Source of the DNA: Gemmatimonas phototrophica
Lineage (GTDB): Bacteria > Latescibacterota > UBA2968 > UBA8231
DNA length: 54,834 nt
Assembly: GCA_945861755.1 (NCBI GenBank)
Contig: CAMAVQ010000011.1
Span: 1 to 54,834 of the forward strand
Direction of reading: 5' to 3'
A program made the position numbers and the translations under genes. The notes beneath the pieces were generated by a model. It saw only the letters and a program-made list of their open reading frames with translations, made no database searches and was not told where the DNA came from. Shown here one piece after another: positions 33,645 to 41,769 of this stretch; within the stretch, counting starts at the first letter, position 1, and every line of letters starts with the position of its first letter.

Positions 33645-35252
33645 GTGGGCTGCCGACCTGGACCGTGGCTGTTGCTCCCGCTGCTCTTCCTGGCCTGCGC
33701 CAAAGTCGGGACGCCGGCAGGGGGCCCAGTGGATAAGACCCCACCCGCCATCACCGCCCACTTCCCCGCCGCCGACGCAGTGAGTCTGCCCCTGGACACC
33801 CAGGTGGAACTGGCCTTCAGCGAGGGCATGGATCACACCCGCACCGAGACCGCCCTCTTCATCTCCCCCACCTCGCCCGTCGAGTGTACCTGGCGGGGCA
33901 GCCGCCTGCATCTGTCTTTCCCCCAGGGCCTCAAGCCCGACCAAACCTACCTGATCACGCTGGGCACCGGGGCCCGCGACCTGCGCGGCAATGCCCTGGC
34001 CCAGTCCTTCACCCTGGCCTTTGCCACCGGCACCCAACTCAACCAGGGCCGCATCGAAGGCCGGGTCTTCTCCCGGCACCAGCCAGCCGGCAGCGCCTAT
34101 GTGTGGGCCTATGGCCCAGAGCTAAGTGACCGGCACCTCCTGGCCGATCCGCCCGACTACCGCACCCAGACCGGCAGCGACGGCCGCTACAACTTCTCGC
34201 GGTTGCCGGCCGGCGCCTACCGCATCGCCGCCTTTGCCGACGCCGACGCCGACCAAAGCTGGGACGCGGGCGAAGCCCTGGCCTTGCCGGCCGCTGATCT
34301 AACACTGGAGGAAGGGGCAGCGCTACCGGCCGGCGATCTGGACCTCTTCCCACAGGGGAACCCGCCGCCTCGCCTGCAGCGGGTCCAGGCCCTCGACCAG
34401 CAGCGCCTGCTCCTGCTCTTCGACCGGGAGGTGGCCCTGGCACGGACCACCCTCGAACTGAGCGGCCTGGCCGTGGAACTGCTCTACCAGCTGCCGGGAG
34501 ACCGCCGCAAACTCTACGCCCGCACCGCACCACAGGCGGCCGGGAAGGCCTATACAATTTCCCACCTAGAAGTGGAGGGCCAGCCGCTCAAATGGCGCGA
34601 GCCGGTGCGCGGCAGCAGCCGGCCCGATCAGACCCCCCCCAGCCTGGTCAGCACCTACCCGGCCGCCGCCGGCACCCTGGTCTCTCAGGATTCGCTGGTG
34701 TTGGGCTTTTCCGAGGCCATGGCCCCAACGGAACTGGGCGAAATCTGGGTAGCCGGCGACAGCACCCAGACCCCGGCGGGTCGCTGGCGGTGGCAGGCCC
34801 CCGCCGTGCTGGCCTTTGTCCCGCAGCCCCCCTGGGCGCCAGGCGACCATCGGCTCCAGGGCCGCACCACCGCGCTGCGCGATCTGGCGGGTCTGCCCCT
34901 GCGCGACAGCCTCTTCACCTTCAACTTCACGGTGTCCGCACCAACCTGCCGCCTTGCCGGCCAAGTCCTCTCCCCCACCGGGACGCCGATCCGGGCCTGG
35001 GTCGATGCCCGCAATACAGAGCGCAGCGAGCAGGTCCAGGCCGACGCCGAGGGCCGCTTTCTCTTCGCCGACCTGGGACCGGGGACCTACCGGGTCTTCG
35101 CCTTTTTCGACCGGAACTTGAACCAAGAGCAGGACCGCGGTACTTTAGAGCCATTTCTGCCCTCCGAGCCCTATACCTGCTTGCCGGAGGCGGTCACCCT
35201 CACGGCCAGCGCCGTCCGCGAAGGCCTAGAATTACATCTGGTCGCCCCATGA
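33645..35252 (+). CDS. Ig-like domain lipoprotein of the GGPxDxxPP type
   Basis: This 535-residue lipoprotein starts at GTG 33645, one nt after the xerC stop. The signal peptide ends in a lipobox (LLFLAC), followed by AKVGTPAGGPVDKTPP, a pattern seen in outer-membrane lipoproteins of Bacteroidetes and relatives. It has two Ig-like Big_5-type modules (DTQVELAFSEGMDHTRTETA and SLVLGFSEAMAPTE), each followed by a carboxypeptidase-regulatory-like beta domain (GRIEGRVFSRH...LPAGAYRIAAFAD and AGQVLSPTGTPIRAWVDA...LGPGTYRVFAFFD). It likely acts at the cell surface in adhesion or envelope structure. It overlaps the next gene by 4 bases. Confidence 0.82.
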   Translation: MGCRPGPWLLLPLLFLACAKVGTPAGGPVDKTPPAITAHFPAADAVSLPLDTQVELAFSEGMDHTRTETALFISPTSPVECTWRGSRLHLSFPQGLKPDQTYLITLGTGARDLRGNALAQSFTLAFATGTQLNQGRIEGRVFSRHQPAGSAYVWAYGPELSDRHLLADPPDYRTQTGSDGRYNFSRLPAGAYRIAAFADADADQSWDAGEALALPAADLTLEEGAALPAGDLDLFPQGNPPPRLQRVQALDQQRLLLLFDREVALARTTLELSGLAVELLYQLPGDRRKLYARTAPQAAGKAYTISHLEVEGQPLKWREPVRGSSRPDQTPPSLVSTYPAAAGTLVSQDSLVLGFSEAMAPTELGEIWVAGDSTQTPAGRWRWQAPAVLAFVPQPPWAPGDHRLQGRTTALRDLAGLPLRDSLFTFNFTVSAPTCRLAGQVLSPTGTPIRAWVDARNTERSEQVQADAEGRFLFADLGPGTYRVFAFFDRNLNQEQDRGTLEPFLPSEPYTCLPEAVTLTASAVREGLELHLVAP

Positions 35253-35608
35253 ATCTGTTCCGCCACCTCGGCACCCTTTTCTTGTTAATCGTGTTGATCG
35301 GCCTGGGCATCGCCAAATACGCCCAGGTCCCTCCCCAGACCAAACGCCGCCTGGAGCTGGAAACCTCGCTGGAGCAAGTGTGCCGACTGGAGCAGGTCTA
35401 CTTCCAGCAACACCGCCGCTACTTCGATCCCGCCGACTCCACCCAGGGCATGCCCGCCCACTGGCTGCGCGGTTACCATTGGCAGTCAAAAGCCAGCCGC
35501 CACAGTTTCTGGGTGCTGGTGCGCGCCGATCTCGACGAAGATGGGGAAGAGGGTATCTGGAGGGTGGACGAACAGTCCCGAGAGGGACTGGTGCTGGTGG
35601 AGGACTAG
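35249..35608 (+). CDS. Small membrane-anchored pilin-like protein
   Basis: This 119-residue protein overlaps the lipoprotein gene (ATGA). Residues 5-23 form one hydrophobic helix (HLGTLFLLIVLIGLGIA). Residues 36-60 (LETSLEQVCRLEQVYFQQHR) resemble the early helix of type IV pilins and pseudopilins, where an extended amphipathic helix is followed by YxxxHxRY. The typical prepilin-peptidase site (G-F-x-x-x-E) is absent, so it is probably not a true pilin. The C-terminus has an acidic DLDEDGEEG loop, a possible calcium site. The stop shares CTAG with pheA. Confidence 0.6.
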   Translation: MNLFRHLGTLFLLIVLIGLGIAKYAQVPPQTKRRLELETSLEQVCRLEQVYFQQHRRYFDPADSTQGMPAHWLRGYHWQSKASRHSFWVLVRADLDEDGEEGIWRVDEQSREGLVLVED

Positions 35609-36453
35609 GAGCGCGTGTGCAACCGGGCCGTGGTGGTCTGCCCCGGCGCATAGGAACCGATCACCCGCAGCCACTTGGCCTGGCCCCGGGCCTCCTCGAT
35701 GGCCGCCTGCAGCGCGGGCGCCGCCGCATCTCCGCTTACCTCTATGTAACAGCGGTACTCCCACGGAAAACCCAGGCGTTTGCGCAACTCCACCTTGAGC
35801 ACCTCAACCTGCCGGCTGGTGAAGCCGGCCAGGATGCCCGGCAGCGTGCGGGCCGTGTCGTCCAGGTCGAGGATCAGCGTGCTTTTGTGCGGCCCGTCCC
35901 CAGCAGGCACGGGCCGGTGGCACAGCACCAGGAAGCGGGTGTAGTTGCGCTGGTCAGTCTGGATATTCTCGGCGAGGATGGCCATCTCGTGGTCCACCGC
36001 CGCCTGTGCCGAGGCAATGGCCGCCTCTTCCCGCCGGCCCCCTTCCTTGATCATCTTCACCGCCCCAGCCGTGTCGTAGACCTCCTGTGCCTGCGCTCCC
36101 TTGAGGGTGCGCAGATACTCGTGGCACTGGGCCAGGGCCTGGGGATGGGAGTAGATACGCCGCACCTCCTCCAGCCGGGTGCCCGGATGGGCGATGAGAC
36201 AGTGGTCGACGCGCAGCAGGATTTCGCCGGCAATCAACGGTGTCTCGTCGGCCAGCAGGTCCCAAACCGGGTGGATGCTGCCGGCCAGGGAATTCTCGAC
36301 CGGGGCCATGCCGTACTCGGCCTGCCCCTGGGCCACGGCGGCAAACAACTCGGCGAAGGTCTGACAGGGGACAATGGTGATGGGGGCGGCGAAGAACTCG
36401 TGGGCAGCCAGTTCGCTGTACGAACCCAGTTCCCCCTGCACCGCGATCCGCAT
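35605..36453 (-). CDS. pheA: Prephenate dehydratase
   Basis: PheA converts prephenate to phenylpyruvate in phenylalanine synthesis. The 282-residue protein has the periplasmic-binding-like catalytic fold with GELGSYSELAA, PVENSLAGSIHPVWDLL and the NYTRFLVL motif, whose Thr-Arg-Phe is catalytic. A C-terminal ACT domain (STLILDLDDTARTLPGIL) provides phenylalanine feedback inhibition. There is no fused chorismate mutase. I chose ATG 36453, where conservation begins; ATG 36474 is possible and neither has a strong ribosome-binding site. It lies 29 nt after thyA on the same strand. Confidence 0.93.
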   Translation of the reverse strand: MRIAVQGELGSYSELAAHEFFAAPITIVPCQTFAELFAAVAQGQAEYGMAPVENSLAGSIHPVWDLLADETPLIAGEILLRVDHCLIAHPGTRLEEVRRIYSHPQALAQCHEYLRTLKGAQAQEVYDTAGAVKMIKEGGRREEAAIASAQAAVDHEMAILAENIQTDQRNYTRFLVLCHRPVPAGDGPHKSTLILDLDDTARTLPGILAGFTSRQVEVLKVELRKRLGFPWEYRCYIEVSGDAAAPALQAAIEEARGQAKWLRVIGSYAPGQTTTARLHTRS

Positions 36454-36482
36454 GACAGCTTCAGCGACCGGCATGAGGGAAC

Positions 36483-37277
36483 TCAAACCGCAATGGGCAT
36501 GGGGAGGGAGGGGTACGGGTCGTAACCGACCAGCGAGAAGTCCTCGTAGCAAAAATCAAAGAGTCCCTGGTTGCGGTCGGCGATTTCCATACGCGGCAGG
36601 GCCCGGGGCTGGCGATCCAGTTGCTTTTGCAGCGCCTCGACATGATTGCGGTAGATATGTACGTCACCCCCGGTCCAGACAAACTCGCCCGGCTCTAGGC
36701 CGCAGACCTTGGCCACCATCAGGGTGAGCAGACTGTAGCTGGCGATGTTGAAGGGCACCCCAAGGCCCACATCGCAACTGCGCTGGTAGAGTTGGCAGCT
36801 GAGGCGGCCCTGGGCGGCGAAAAACTGAAAGAGACAATGGCAGGGCGGCAGGGCCATGCGCTCGATCTCGCCCACGTTCCAGGCGCTGACCACCAGGCGC
36901 CGGCTGTCCGGGTTGCGCCGGATCAGGTCCACCACCTGCTGGAGCTGGTCCACGGTCTGACCATCGGCCTTGGCCCAGGCGCGCCACTGCTTGCCGTAAA
37001 CCGGCCCCAGCTCCCCCTCTTCATCGGCCCACTCGTCCCAGATACTCACCCCGTGCTGGTGCAGGTACGCCACGTTGGTATCGCCCTGCAAAAACCAGAG
37101 CAGCTCGTGGATGATAGAACGAAGGTGTAACTTCTTGGTGGTCAGACAGGGGAACCCTTGAGCCAGATCAAAACGCATCTGGTACCCGAACACCGCCAGG
37201 GTGCCGGTGCCGGTGCGGTCTTCCTTGGGAACCCCTTTTTCCAGGACGTGGCCGACCAGGTCCAGGTACTGTCGCAT
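36483..37277 (-). CDS. thyA: Thymidylate synthase
   Basis: ThyA methylates dUMP to dTMP using methylenetetrahydrofolate. The protein is 264 residues, the same as E. coli ThyA, and the nucleophilic cysteine falls at 146 in [10 protein letters not shown]. Arg21 (DRTGTGT), the [10 protein letters not shown] segment and [17 protein letters not shown] complete the active site. The C-terminus ends PMPIAV, as required for closure. The ATG has GGAG about 7 nt upstream. A folA partner is not present nearby. pheA follows 29 nt later, so the two probably share a transcript. Confidence 0.97.
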   Translation of the reverse strand: MRQYLDLVGHVLEKGVPKEDRTGTGTLAVFGYQMRFDLAQGFPCLTTKKLHLRSIIHELLWFLQGDTNVAYLHQHGVSIWDEWADEEGELGPVYGKQWRAWAKADGQTVDQLQQVVDLIRRNPDSRRLVVSAWNVGEIERMALPPCHCLFQFFAAQGRLSCQLYQRSCDVGLGVPFNIASYSLLTLMVAKVCGLEPGEFVWTGGDVHIYRNHVEALQKQLDRQPRALPRMEIADRNQGLFDFCYEDFSLVGYDPYPSLPMPIAV

Positions 37278-37360
37278 CCCGCTGCTCCGGAGAGAATGGG
37301 GGTTTCAGGCGGGCCTAAAGTTAAGTAAAACAGGAGCGACTGAAAAGTAGGGGTTTCTGG

Positions 37361-37389
37361 TTGACAGGAAATAGGGGATCCACTATTTT
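37361..37389 (+). promoter_or_regulatory. Sigma-70-type promoter for tRNA-Cys/tRNA-Leu
   Basis: A consensus TTGACA (37361-37366) and TATTTT (37384-37389) are separated by exactly 17 nt, about 29 nt before tRNA-Cys. Confidence 0.8.
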
Positions 37390-37417
37390 CATTTCTCCAT
37401 CTGCGGTATCAAGCGGA

Positions 37418-37491
37418 GGCGACGTGGCCAAGTGGTAAGGCAGGGGCCTGCAAAGCCCTTATCCCCGGTTCGATTCCGGGCGTCGCCTCCA
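37418..37491 (+). tRNA. tRNA-Cys (GCA)
   Basis: The cloverleaf is complete. The acceptor GGCGACG pairs perfectly with CGTCGCC, the anticodon loop CTGCAAA gives GCA (decodes UGC/UGU), the T-arm has GGTTCGATTCC, U73 is the Cys identity base, and CCA is encoded (37489-37491). It is followed 16 nt later by tRNA-Leu. Confidence 0.97.
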
Positions 37492-37507
37492 ATTTTTTTA
37501 TCCGTGC

Positions 37508-37593
37508 GCCGGGATGGCGAAATTGGTAGACGCGACGGACTTAAAATCCGTTGGGAGTAAAATCCCGTGCCGGTTCGATTCCGGCTCTCGGCA
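37508..37593 (+). tRNA. tRNA-Leu (UAA)
   Basis: This class II tRNA of 86 nt has a long variable arm (TGGGAGTAAAATCCCG). Acceptor GCCGGGA pairs with TCTCGGC with one G-T pair. The anticodon loop CTTAAAA gives TAA, decoding UUA/UUG. A73 is present, but the CCA tail is not encoded, unlike the two other tRNAs here. Confidence 0.97.
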
Positions 37594-37607
37594 CACCTTG
37601 AATGGAA

Positions 37608-37640
37608 AAATCCGGCAGGGGCAAGCGTCCTGCCGGATTT
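37608..37640 (+). terminator. Intrinsic terminator after tRNA-Leu
   Basis: A perfect 12-bp stem (37608-37619 with 37629-37640) ends in ATTT, giving a short T tract. It is only 24 nt before the start of the oxidoreductase gene, whose ribosome-binding site follows directly. Confidence 0.75.
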
Positions 37641-37663
37641 GCCTTTAGTAAGGAGATCGTTCG

Positions 37664-38761
37664 GTGACGACCGCGCTTTTTACACCCTTCCCCCTCGCCA
37701 AACTTGCGTTGCCAAACCGCATCGTCATGGCGCCCATGACCAGGGGCCAGTCTCCCGGCGGGGTGCCGGACGACGAGGTCGTGGGTTATTATCGCCGCCG
37801 CGCCGAGCACGGTGTCGGGCTGATCATCACGGAAGGTACTGGGATCAACCATCCGGCCGCGGTGAGCGGTGCACGTATTCCGCGTTTTCACGGCGGGGAC
37901 GCGCTGGCTGGTTGGGCCAAGGTGGTGGCCGCCGTACACGCGGCGGGTGGGCGGATCATGCCGCAGCTCTGGCATGTGGGCATGGCCCGCAAGCCTGGGA
38001 GCGAACCGCATCCCGAGGCACCGCCCGTTGGCCCCTCAGGTCTGGACTCGACCTCTGTCCCGGTCAGTGAGGCGCTGACCGGGACAGAGGTCGCCGGGCT
38101 TATCGATGCCTACGCCCAAGGTGCCGCAGACGCGCAGCGGCTCGGGTTTGACGGCATCGAGCTGCACGGTGCCCACGGCTACCTCATCGATCAATTCTTC
38201 TGGGAGCGGACCAATCAGCGAACAGACCAGTACGGCGGCGACTTTGTCGCGCGGACCCGCTTCGCCGCCGAGGTGATTCGCGCCTGTCGCGCCCGCACCT
38301 CGCCCCAGTTTCCGCTTGTTCTGCGTTTCTCGCAATGGAAGCTCAACGAGTACGACGCCAAGCTGGTCACTACCCCAGACGATCTGGCGCGATTTCTCGC
38401 GCCGCTGGTCGACGCGGGCCTGGACGCCTTTCACTGCTCGACACGGCGATTCTGGCAGCCGGAGTTCGAGGGCTCGGAACTGAATCTCGCCGGCTGGACG
38501 AAGAAGTTGACCGGTCTCCCGACCATCACTGTCGGCTCGGTCGGGTTGGACAACGAGTTTATGAGCAGCCTCCGCGAAGGCAAACCCGCCCAGCAGGTCG
38601 GACTGGACCCCATCGTCGGCATGATCGAAAGAGGCGAGGTGGACCTGGTGGCCGTCGGTCGGGCGCTGCTGGTGGACCCCGCGTGGGTGGAGAAAGTGCG
38701 CGAAGGCCGGTTCGGCGAGCTGCTGCCCTTCACGCCGGAGGCGTTGAAGACACTTTCCTAG
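37664..38761 (+). CDS. NADH:flavin oxidoreductase, old yellow enzyme family
   Basis: This 365-residue FMN-dependent TIM-barrel reductase resembles NemA/OYE alkene reductases. Readable elements are FPLAKLALPNRIVMAPMTRG at the N-terminus, PQLWHVGM, ELHGAHGYLIDQFFW with the substrate-binding His, RTDQYGGDF, and the C-terminal FMN phosphate site (VGSVGLD and VAVGRALLVDPAW). Such enzymes reduce activated C=C bonds. The start is GTG 37664 with AAGGAG 8 nt upstream. No promoter fits in the 24 nt after the tRNA terminator, so it may depend on read-through or on a promoter inside the tRNA unit. Confidence 0.92.
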   Translation: MTTALFTPFPLAKLALPNRIVMAPMTRGQSPGGVPDDEVVGYYRRRAEHGVGLIITEGTGINHPAAVSGARIPRFHGGDALAGWAKVVAAVHAAGGRIMPQLWHVGMARKPGSEPHPEAPPVGPSGLDSTSVPVSEALTGTEVAGLIDAYAQGAADAQRLGFDGIELHGAHGYLIDQFFWERTNQRTDQYGGDFVARTRFAAEVIRACRARTSPQFPLVLRFSQWKLNEYDAKLVTTPDDLARFLAPLVDAGLDAFHCSTRRFWQPEFEGSELNLAGWTKKLTGLPTITVGSVGLDNEFMSSLREGKPAQQVGLDPIVGMIERGEVDLVAVGRALLVDPAWVEKVREGRFGELLPFTPEALKTLS

Positions 38762-38846
38762 CCGGGCCGGCGCTCCGGTACCGGGAGTAGGGGCGAGCGG
38801 CCATGCCTAGGTGCTCGACCGCCCGAGGCCAAGGACACCGCGGTGT

Positions 38847-39626
38847 TCACGGAGACCCCTGGAGCAGGTCGCCAGCCGGCCCGGGAAGGCGGTGTAACGC
38901 TTGCACCTGCGCCGCCGAGAGCGCCACATCCAGGACTATCAGTTCGTCGAGCAAGCCGGCAAAGCGCTGGCCCAGGCCGATCTTCATTCCGGCCAGATCC
39001 CAAGTCAGGCGGTGCTCGAAACCTTCCATCCAGCCCCGGCGTACCTCGTCGATATAGACCTCGGCGGCAGCGTCGTTTCTGCCGCTGTTGAAATTGCGCC
39101 AGGTCGCCACGACGTGGTGCCATTCCCCCCGCTTCCAGCCCAAGTCGCCGACGACGATGAGCTGGCCGCCTAGATGGCGCTGGCGTTCCGGGCTGTCGCC
39201 GTACATGCCAAAGCGCAGCTTGCGCGGTGAGCCGTAGCGCTCGTCGTCAGGCCGGGTCAGATCTAGGTAGAAGGAACCGTCTGCCGGATGGCGGCTGAGG
39301 TGGAAAGGATCTACCGGGTAGGCCGCCGCCAGATCCGCATCTGGATCGCAGTTGAGCCACAGGGAGACCGTCCCCTCAAAGGGGCCGCTGCTGTAGGGGA
39401 AATTGTCTTCCGCCGGAAAGACGAACTCGTCTTCAGCCCACCCATAGTCGGCGGCGCTGAAATGCAGTCCCCCCCCGTAACGCCCCCCGTATGATGCATG
39501 GCGCACCACCTGGGACTGGTATTTGGCGGTTCCCTCTCCACGGCTGAAATCGGCATTCACCGTCCGGTCGAACGAGGCGTAGAGGCAGGTGTGCTGGCGC
39601 AGACATTCGGCGAGTGCTTTGGGCAT
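38847..39626 (-). CDS. LamG/concanavalin A-like jelly-roll protein
   Basis: This 259-residue protein has a LamG-type beta-sandwich at about 10-240: CLYASFDRTVNADFSRG, GTVSLWLNCDPDADL, GEWHHVVATWRNF (the central LamG strand), VYIDEVRRG and FAGLLDELIVLDVALSAAQ. No signal peptide or catalytic residues are visible, so it is a cytoplasmic or non-classically exported lectin-like domain. It is the last gene of a minus-strand group with an FMN reductase, a cupin and an amidohydrolase. The ATG has GGAG about 11 nt upstream. The fold call is fairly sure; the role is unknown. Confidence 0.75.
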   Translation of the reverse strand: MPKALAECLRQHTCLYASFDRTVNADFSRGEGTAKYQSQVVRHASYGGRYGGGLHFSAADYGWAEDEFVFPAEDNFPYSSGPFEGTVSLWLNCDPDADLAAAYPVDPFHLSRHPADGSFYLDLTRPDDERYGSPRKLRFGMYGDSPERQRHLGGQLIVVGDLGWKRGEWHHVVATWRNFNSGRNDAAAEVYIDEVRRGWMEGFEHRLTWDLAGMKIGLGQRFAGLLDELIVLDVALSAAQVQALHRLPGPAGDLLQGSP

Positions 39627-39665
39627 AGCTAGCGCTTTCTCCTTGGATGCGCGATACTGGCTGCC

Positions 39666-40250
39666 TCAGGCGGCCGGTGCCCGCATCATTGCCTCCAGAA
39701 TGACCTTGGGACAGATTGAGCCGTGGATATAGTCCAACAGGGTCGTAGCCACGCTGCGGATGCGCTTCTCGGCCTGCGCGTCCAGGCATTTGCCCGATTC
39801 GTCGAACACGTCCTGCACCCTGGCTACCGACACCAACGCCGGCAACACCAGTGCCCCGACGTGGGAGCAGACGCTGCGCAGGTGCTCCAGCGACTTGATC
39901 GCCCCGATCTGGCCGGCAGCCACGCCCAGCAAGGCCATGGGTTTGCCGGCCAGCACACTGGGGAAGCCCAGGTTCTCGATCGCCAGCTTGGTCAGACTGC
40001 TGAAACTTCCGTGGTACTCCGGGGTGGCCAGCACCACCCCGGTGGCCGCGCTGACCGCCTCGCGGAATTCCTCCACCTTTTTGCTCTTGGCCGGCCGGCC
40101 GGGAAAGGGCAGGTCGACGGCATCCAAATCGATGGTGTTCAGCTCGATGTCTGCCGCACGGCGGAACTCGTCGTTCACCAGCGCCAGGGCCATCGAGGTG
40201 TAGTTTCCGGGTCGGATGCTGCCGCAGATGGTGACGATCTGTATAGCCAT
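39666..40250 (-). CDS. NADPH-dependent FMN reductase family protein
   Basis: This 194-residue flavodoxin-like protein has the phosphate-binding loop CGSIRPGNYTSMALAL and the FMN-ring motif TPEYHGSFSSLTKLAIE, as in the NADPH-dependent FMN reductase (SsuE/azoreductase-like) family. It transfers electrons from NAD(P)H to flavin or quinones. I chose ATG 40250, which has AGGAG 7 nt upstream; the longer in-frame ORF lacks homology. It lies 14 nt after the cupin gene and 39 nt before the LamG gene, in one operon. Confidence 0.9.
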   Translation of the reverse strand: MAIQIVTICGSIRPGNYTSMALALVNDEFRRAADIELNTIDLDAVDLPFPGRPAKSKKVEEFREAVSAATGVVLATPEYHGSFSSLTKLAIENLGFPSVLAGKPMALLGVAAGQIGAIKSLEHLRSVCSHVGALVLPALVSVARVQDVFDESGKCLDAQAEKRIRSVATTLLDYIHGSICPKVILEAMMRAPAA

Positions 40251-40264
40251 CGGTATGCTCCTCT

Positions 40265-40744
40265 TTATTCTTCGCCGTCGTAATAGTCGAGGCCCTGCGA
40301 GCGAATCAGGCGGCCCTCGGGTGAGCGCACGAGCCACTTGTCGCTGTCGGGATAATGGCAGGACTCGCCGATCGGATTGTCGGCGATGACATAGAAAACC
40401 AGATCTTCGCTTCCGTCGTTGGTGAACTGGTGCGGCTGGCCTGGCTCAAAGATAAAAGCGTCGCCGGCTTCGATGGGGGTGATCCCCTCCGGGTCGCGGA
40501 CCTTTCCGGTGCCCGAGACCACCTGGTAGAATTCCCACTGGGCGCTGTGAGAGTGGTAGGGAAAGGCGATCTTGCCGGGCGGAATGCGGCAAATCTCGAC
40601 ATCGAAGGGCTGCCGCTGCATCAGATCTGTGGATCTGGGTTGGCGCCCCAAAGCCACCGAGATCTCCTTGCTGGCGCCGGCGAACTTCCCCTTGGGCGAA
40701 GTCCACGACTCCTCGGCGATATCCTTGGTATTGACCTTGCGCAT
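40265..40744 (-). CDS. Cupin domain protein
   Basis: This 159-residue single-cupin protein has the metal-binding motifs FPYHSHSAQWEFYQVVSGTG (two His and Glu) and FEPGQPHQFTNDG (third His). Such proteins act as small-molecule isomerases, dioxygenases or sugar binders, and no substrate can be read. The ATG follows GGCGGGAGG closely. The gene is second in the minus-strand operon, 51 nt after the amidohydrolase. Confidence 0.88.
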   Translation of the reverse strand: MRKVNTKDIAEESWTSPKGKFAGASKEISVALGRQPRSTDLMQRQPFDVEICRIPPGKIAFPYHSHSAQWEFYQVVSGTGKVRDPEGITPIEAGDAFIFEPGQPHQFTNDGSEDLVFYVIADNPIGESCHYPDSDKWLVRSPEGRLIRSQGLDYYDGEE

Positions 40745-40795
40745 ATGCCTCCCGCCTTTCTGGTCTAGGGTTGTCTATAGTTATCTACAGGGCGT

Positions 40796-41629
40796 TCAGA
40801 GCTGTGGGAACCACAACCGCCGCGCCGTCTCGCCCAACACCTGGGCGCGGGCCGCCGCGCTCAGCGGCAGTTCGTGGGTGAAGATGCGCAGGTGCTCGGC
40901 ATAGGTGAATTTGGGCGTCCACAGCGCGTTGGGAAAATTGCTGCCCCACACACAGCGCTCCGGCCCGTAGGTGTCGATGATCTGCAGCACGGCCTCGTGC
41001 AAGTCGGCGCCGGGAAAGCCGATCTCACTGCCGGTGCTGATGAAATCCACCTTCGCGTACAGGTTGGGGTACTGGGCCAGGCGCAGCACCTCGCCCAACA
41101 CCTGCTGGTACTGCGGGCCGGGTTTCAGGTCCATGCAGTGGTCAAAGCCCACCACCAGGCCGGGGAATTCCCGCAGCAGTTTCTCCGCCCCCTCCACCCA
41201 ATCCGGGGTCATGAGGAAGATATCGACGGTCGCCCCCTCCTCGGCACAGACCCGCCACAACTGGCGCACCCCCTCGTGGTCAAAGGTCCGCCGCTGGTTG
41301 CCCGGGGTGCTGCGCAAAGTCTTGACCCCGTACTCGCGCACGCCCTGCCGCAGCAGATCCGGGCTGCGGGGATCGTCCGGTTCGAGGCAACAGACCCCGG
41401 AGACCCAGTCGGGGTTGGCTTTGGCGGCGTCGCACAGGTAGCTGTTGTCGTAATTGTAAAAGGAAACCGTCTGCACCGCCCGCACCGCCTTTACCCCATT
41501 GGCCTGGCTGATCAGGCGCAACTCCTCGAGGGCTCCTTTGCCATCGGGCACCCGCATGGGGTTCTCCTTGGGCGGATAACGCCCTTCGTCGGCGGAGGTG
41601 ATGTGGGCGTGGCAATCGATGATCAACAT
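40796..41629 (-). CDS. Amidohydrolase family (COG3618/Amidohydrolase_2-like) protein
   Basis: This 277-residue TIM-barrel hydrolase begins with MLIIDCHAHIT, the HxH metal motif, and contains GFDHCMDL (barrel His), AKVDFISTGSE and a C-terminal CVWGSNFPNALW. The usual GSDxP Asp is Asn here; a GSNFP form occurs in part of this family. Relatives include lactonases and decarboxylases acting on ring or sugar-acid lactones. I chose ATG 41629, with AAAGGA about 9 nt upstream; upstream codons are non-conserved. It is the first gene of the four-gene minus-strand operon, divergent from the gene at 41770. Confidence 0.85.
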   Translation of the reverse strand: MLIIDCHAHITSADEGRYPPKENPMRVPDGKGALEELRLISQANGVKAVRAVQTVSFYNYDNSYLCDAAKANPDWVSGVCCLEPDDPRSPDLLRQGVREYGVKTLRSTPGNQRRTFDHEGVRQLWRVCAEEGATVDIFLMTPDWVEGAEKLLREFPGLVVGFDHCMDLKPGPQYQQVLGEVLRLAQYPNLYAKVDFISTGSEIGFPGADLHEAVLQIIDTYGPERCVWGSNFPNALWTPKFTYAEHLRIFTHELPLSAAARAQVLGETARRLWFPQL

Positions 41630-41651
41630 GGCAGAAATCCTTTCCTCGGTT

Positions 41652-41680
41652 TTGACATCCCGAACCCCTTTGCTTATCGT
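41652..41680 (+). promoter_or_regulatory. Possible sigma-70 promoter in the divergent gap
   Basis: TTGACA (41652-41657) and TATCGT (41675-41680) are 17 nt apart, about 90 nt before the gene at 41770. The 140-nt divergent gap also holds an AT tract (GGATAATATAG) near 41717 that could supply a -10 in either direction. Confidence 0.4.
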
Positions 41681-41769
41681 GAGCGGCACCCGCCGCCGCA
41701 CAGCTGCCCGCAGTATGGGGATAATATAGAACCACCTCTCCGCGCCACAACCCGTCACGGGCCTTGCCG

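Noticed and set aside
37508-37640. Attachment site at the tRNA-Leu 3' end
   Set aside because: No second copy of the tRNA-Leu 3' sequence and no nearby integrase were found in the window.
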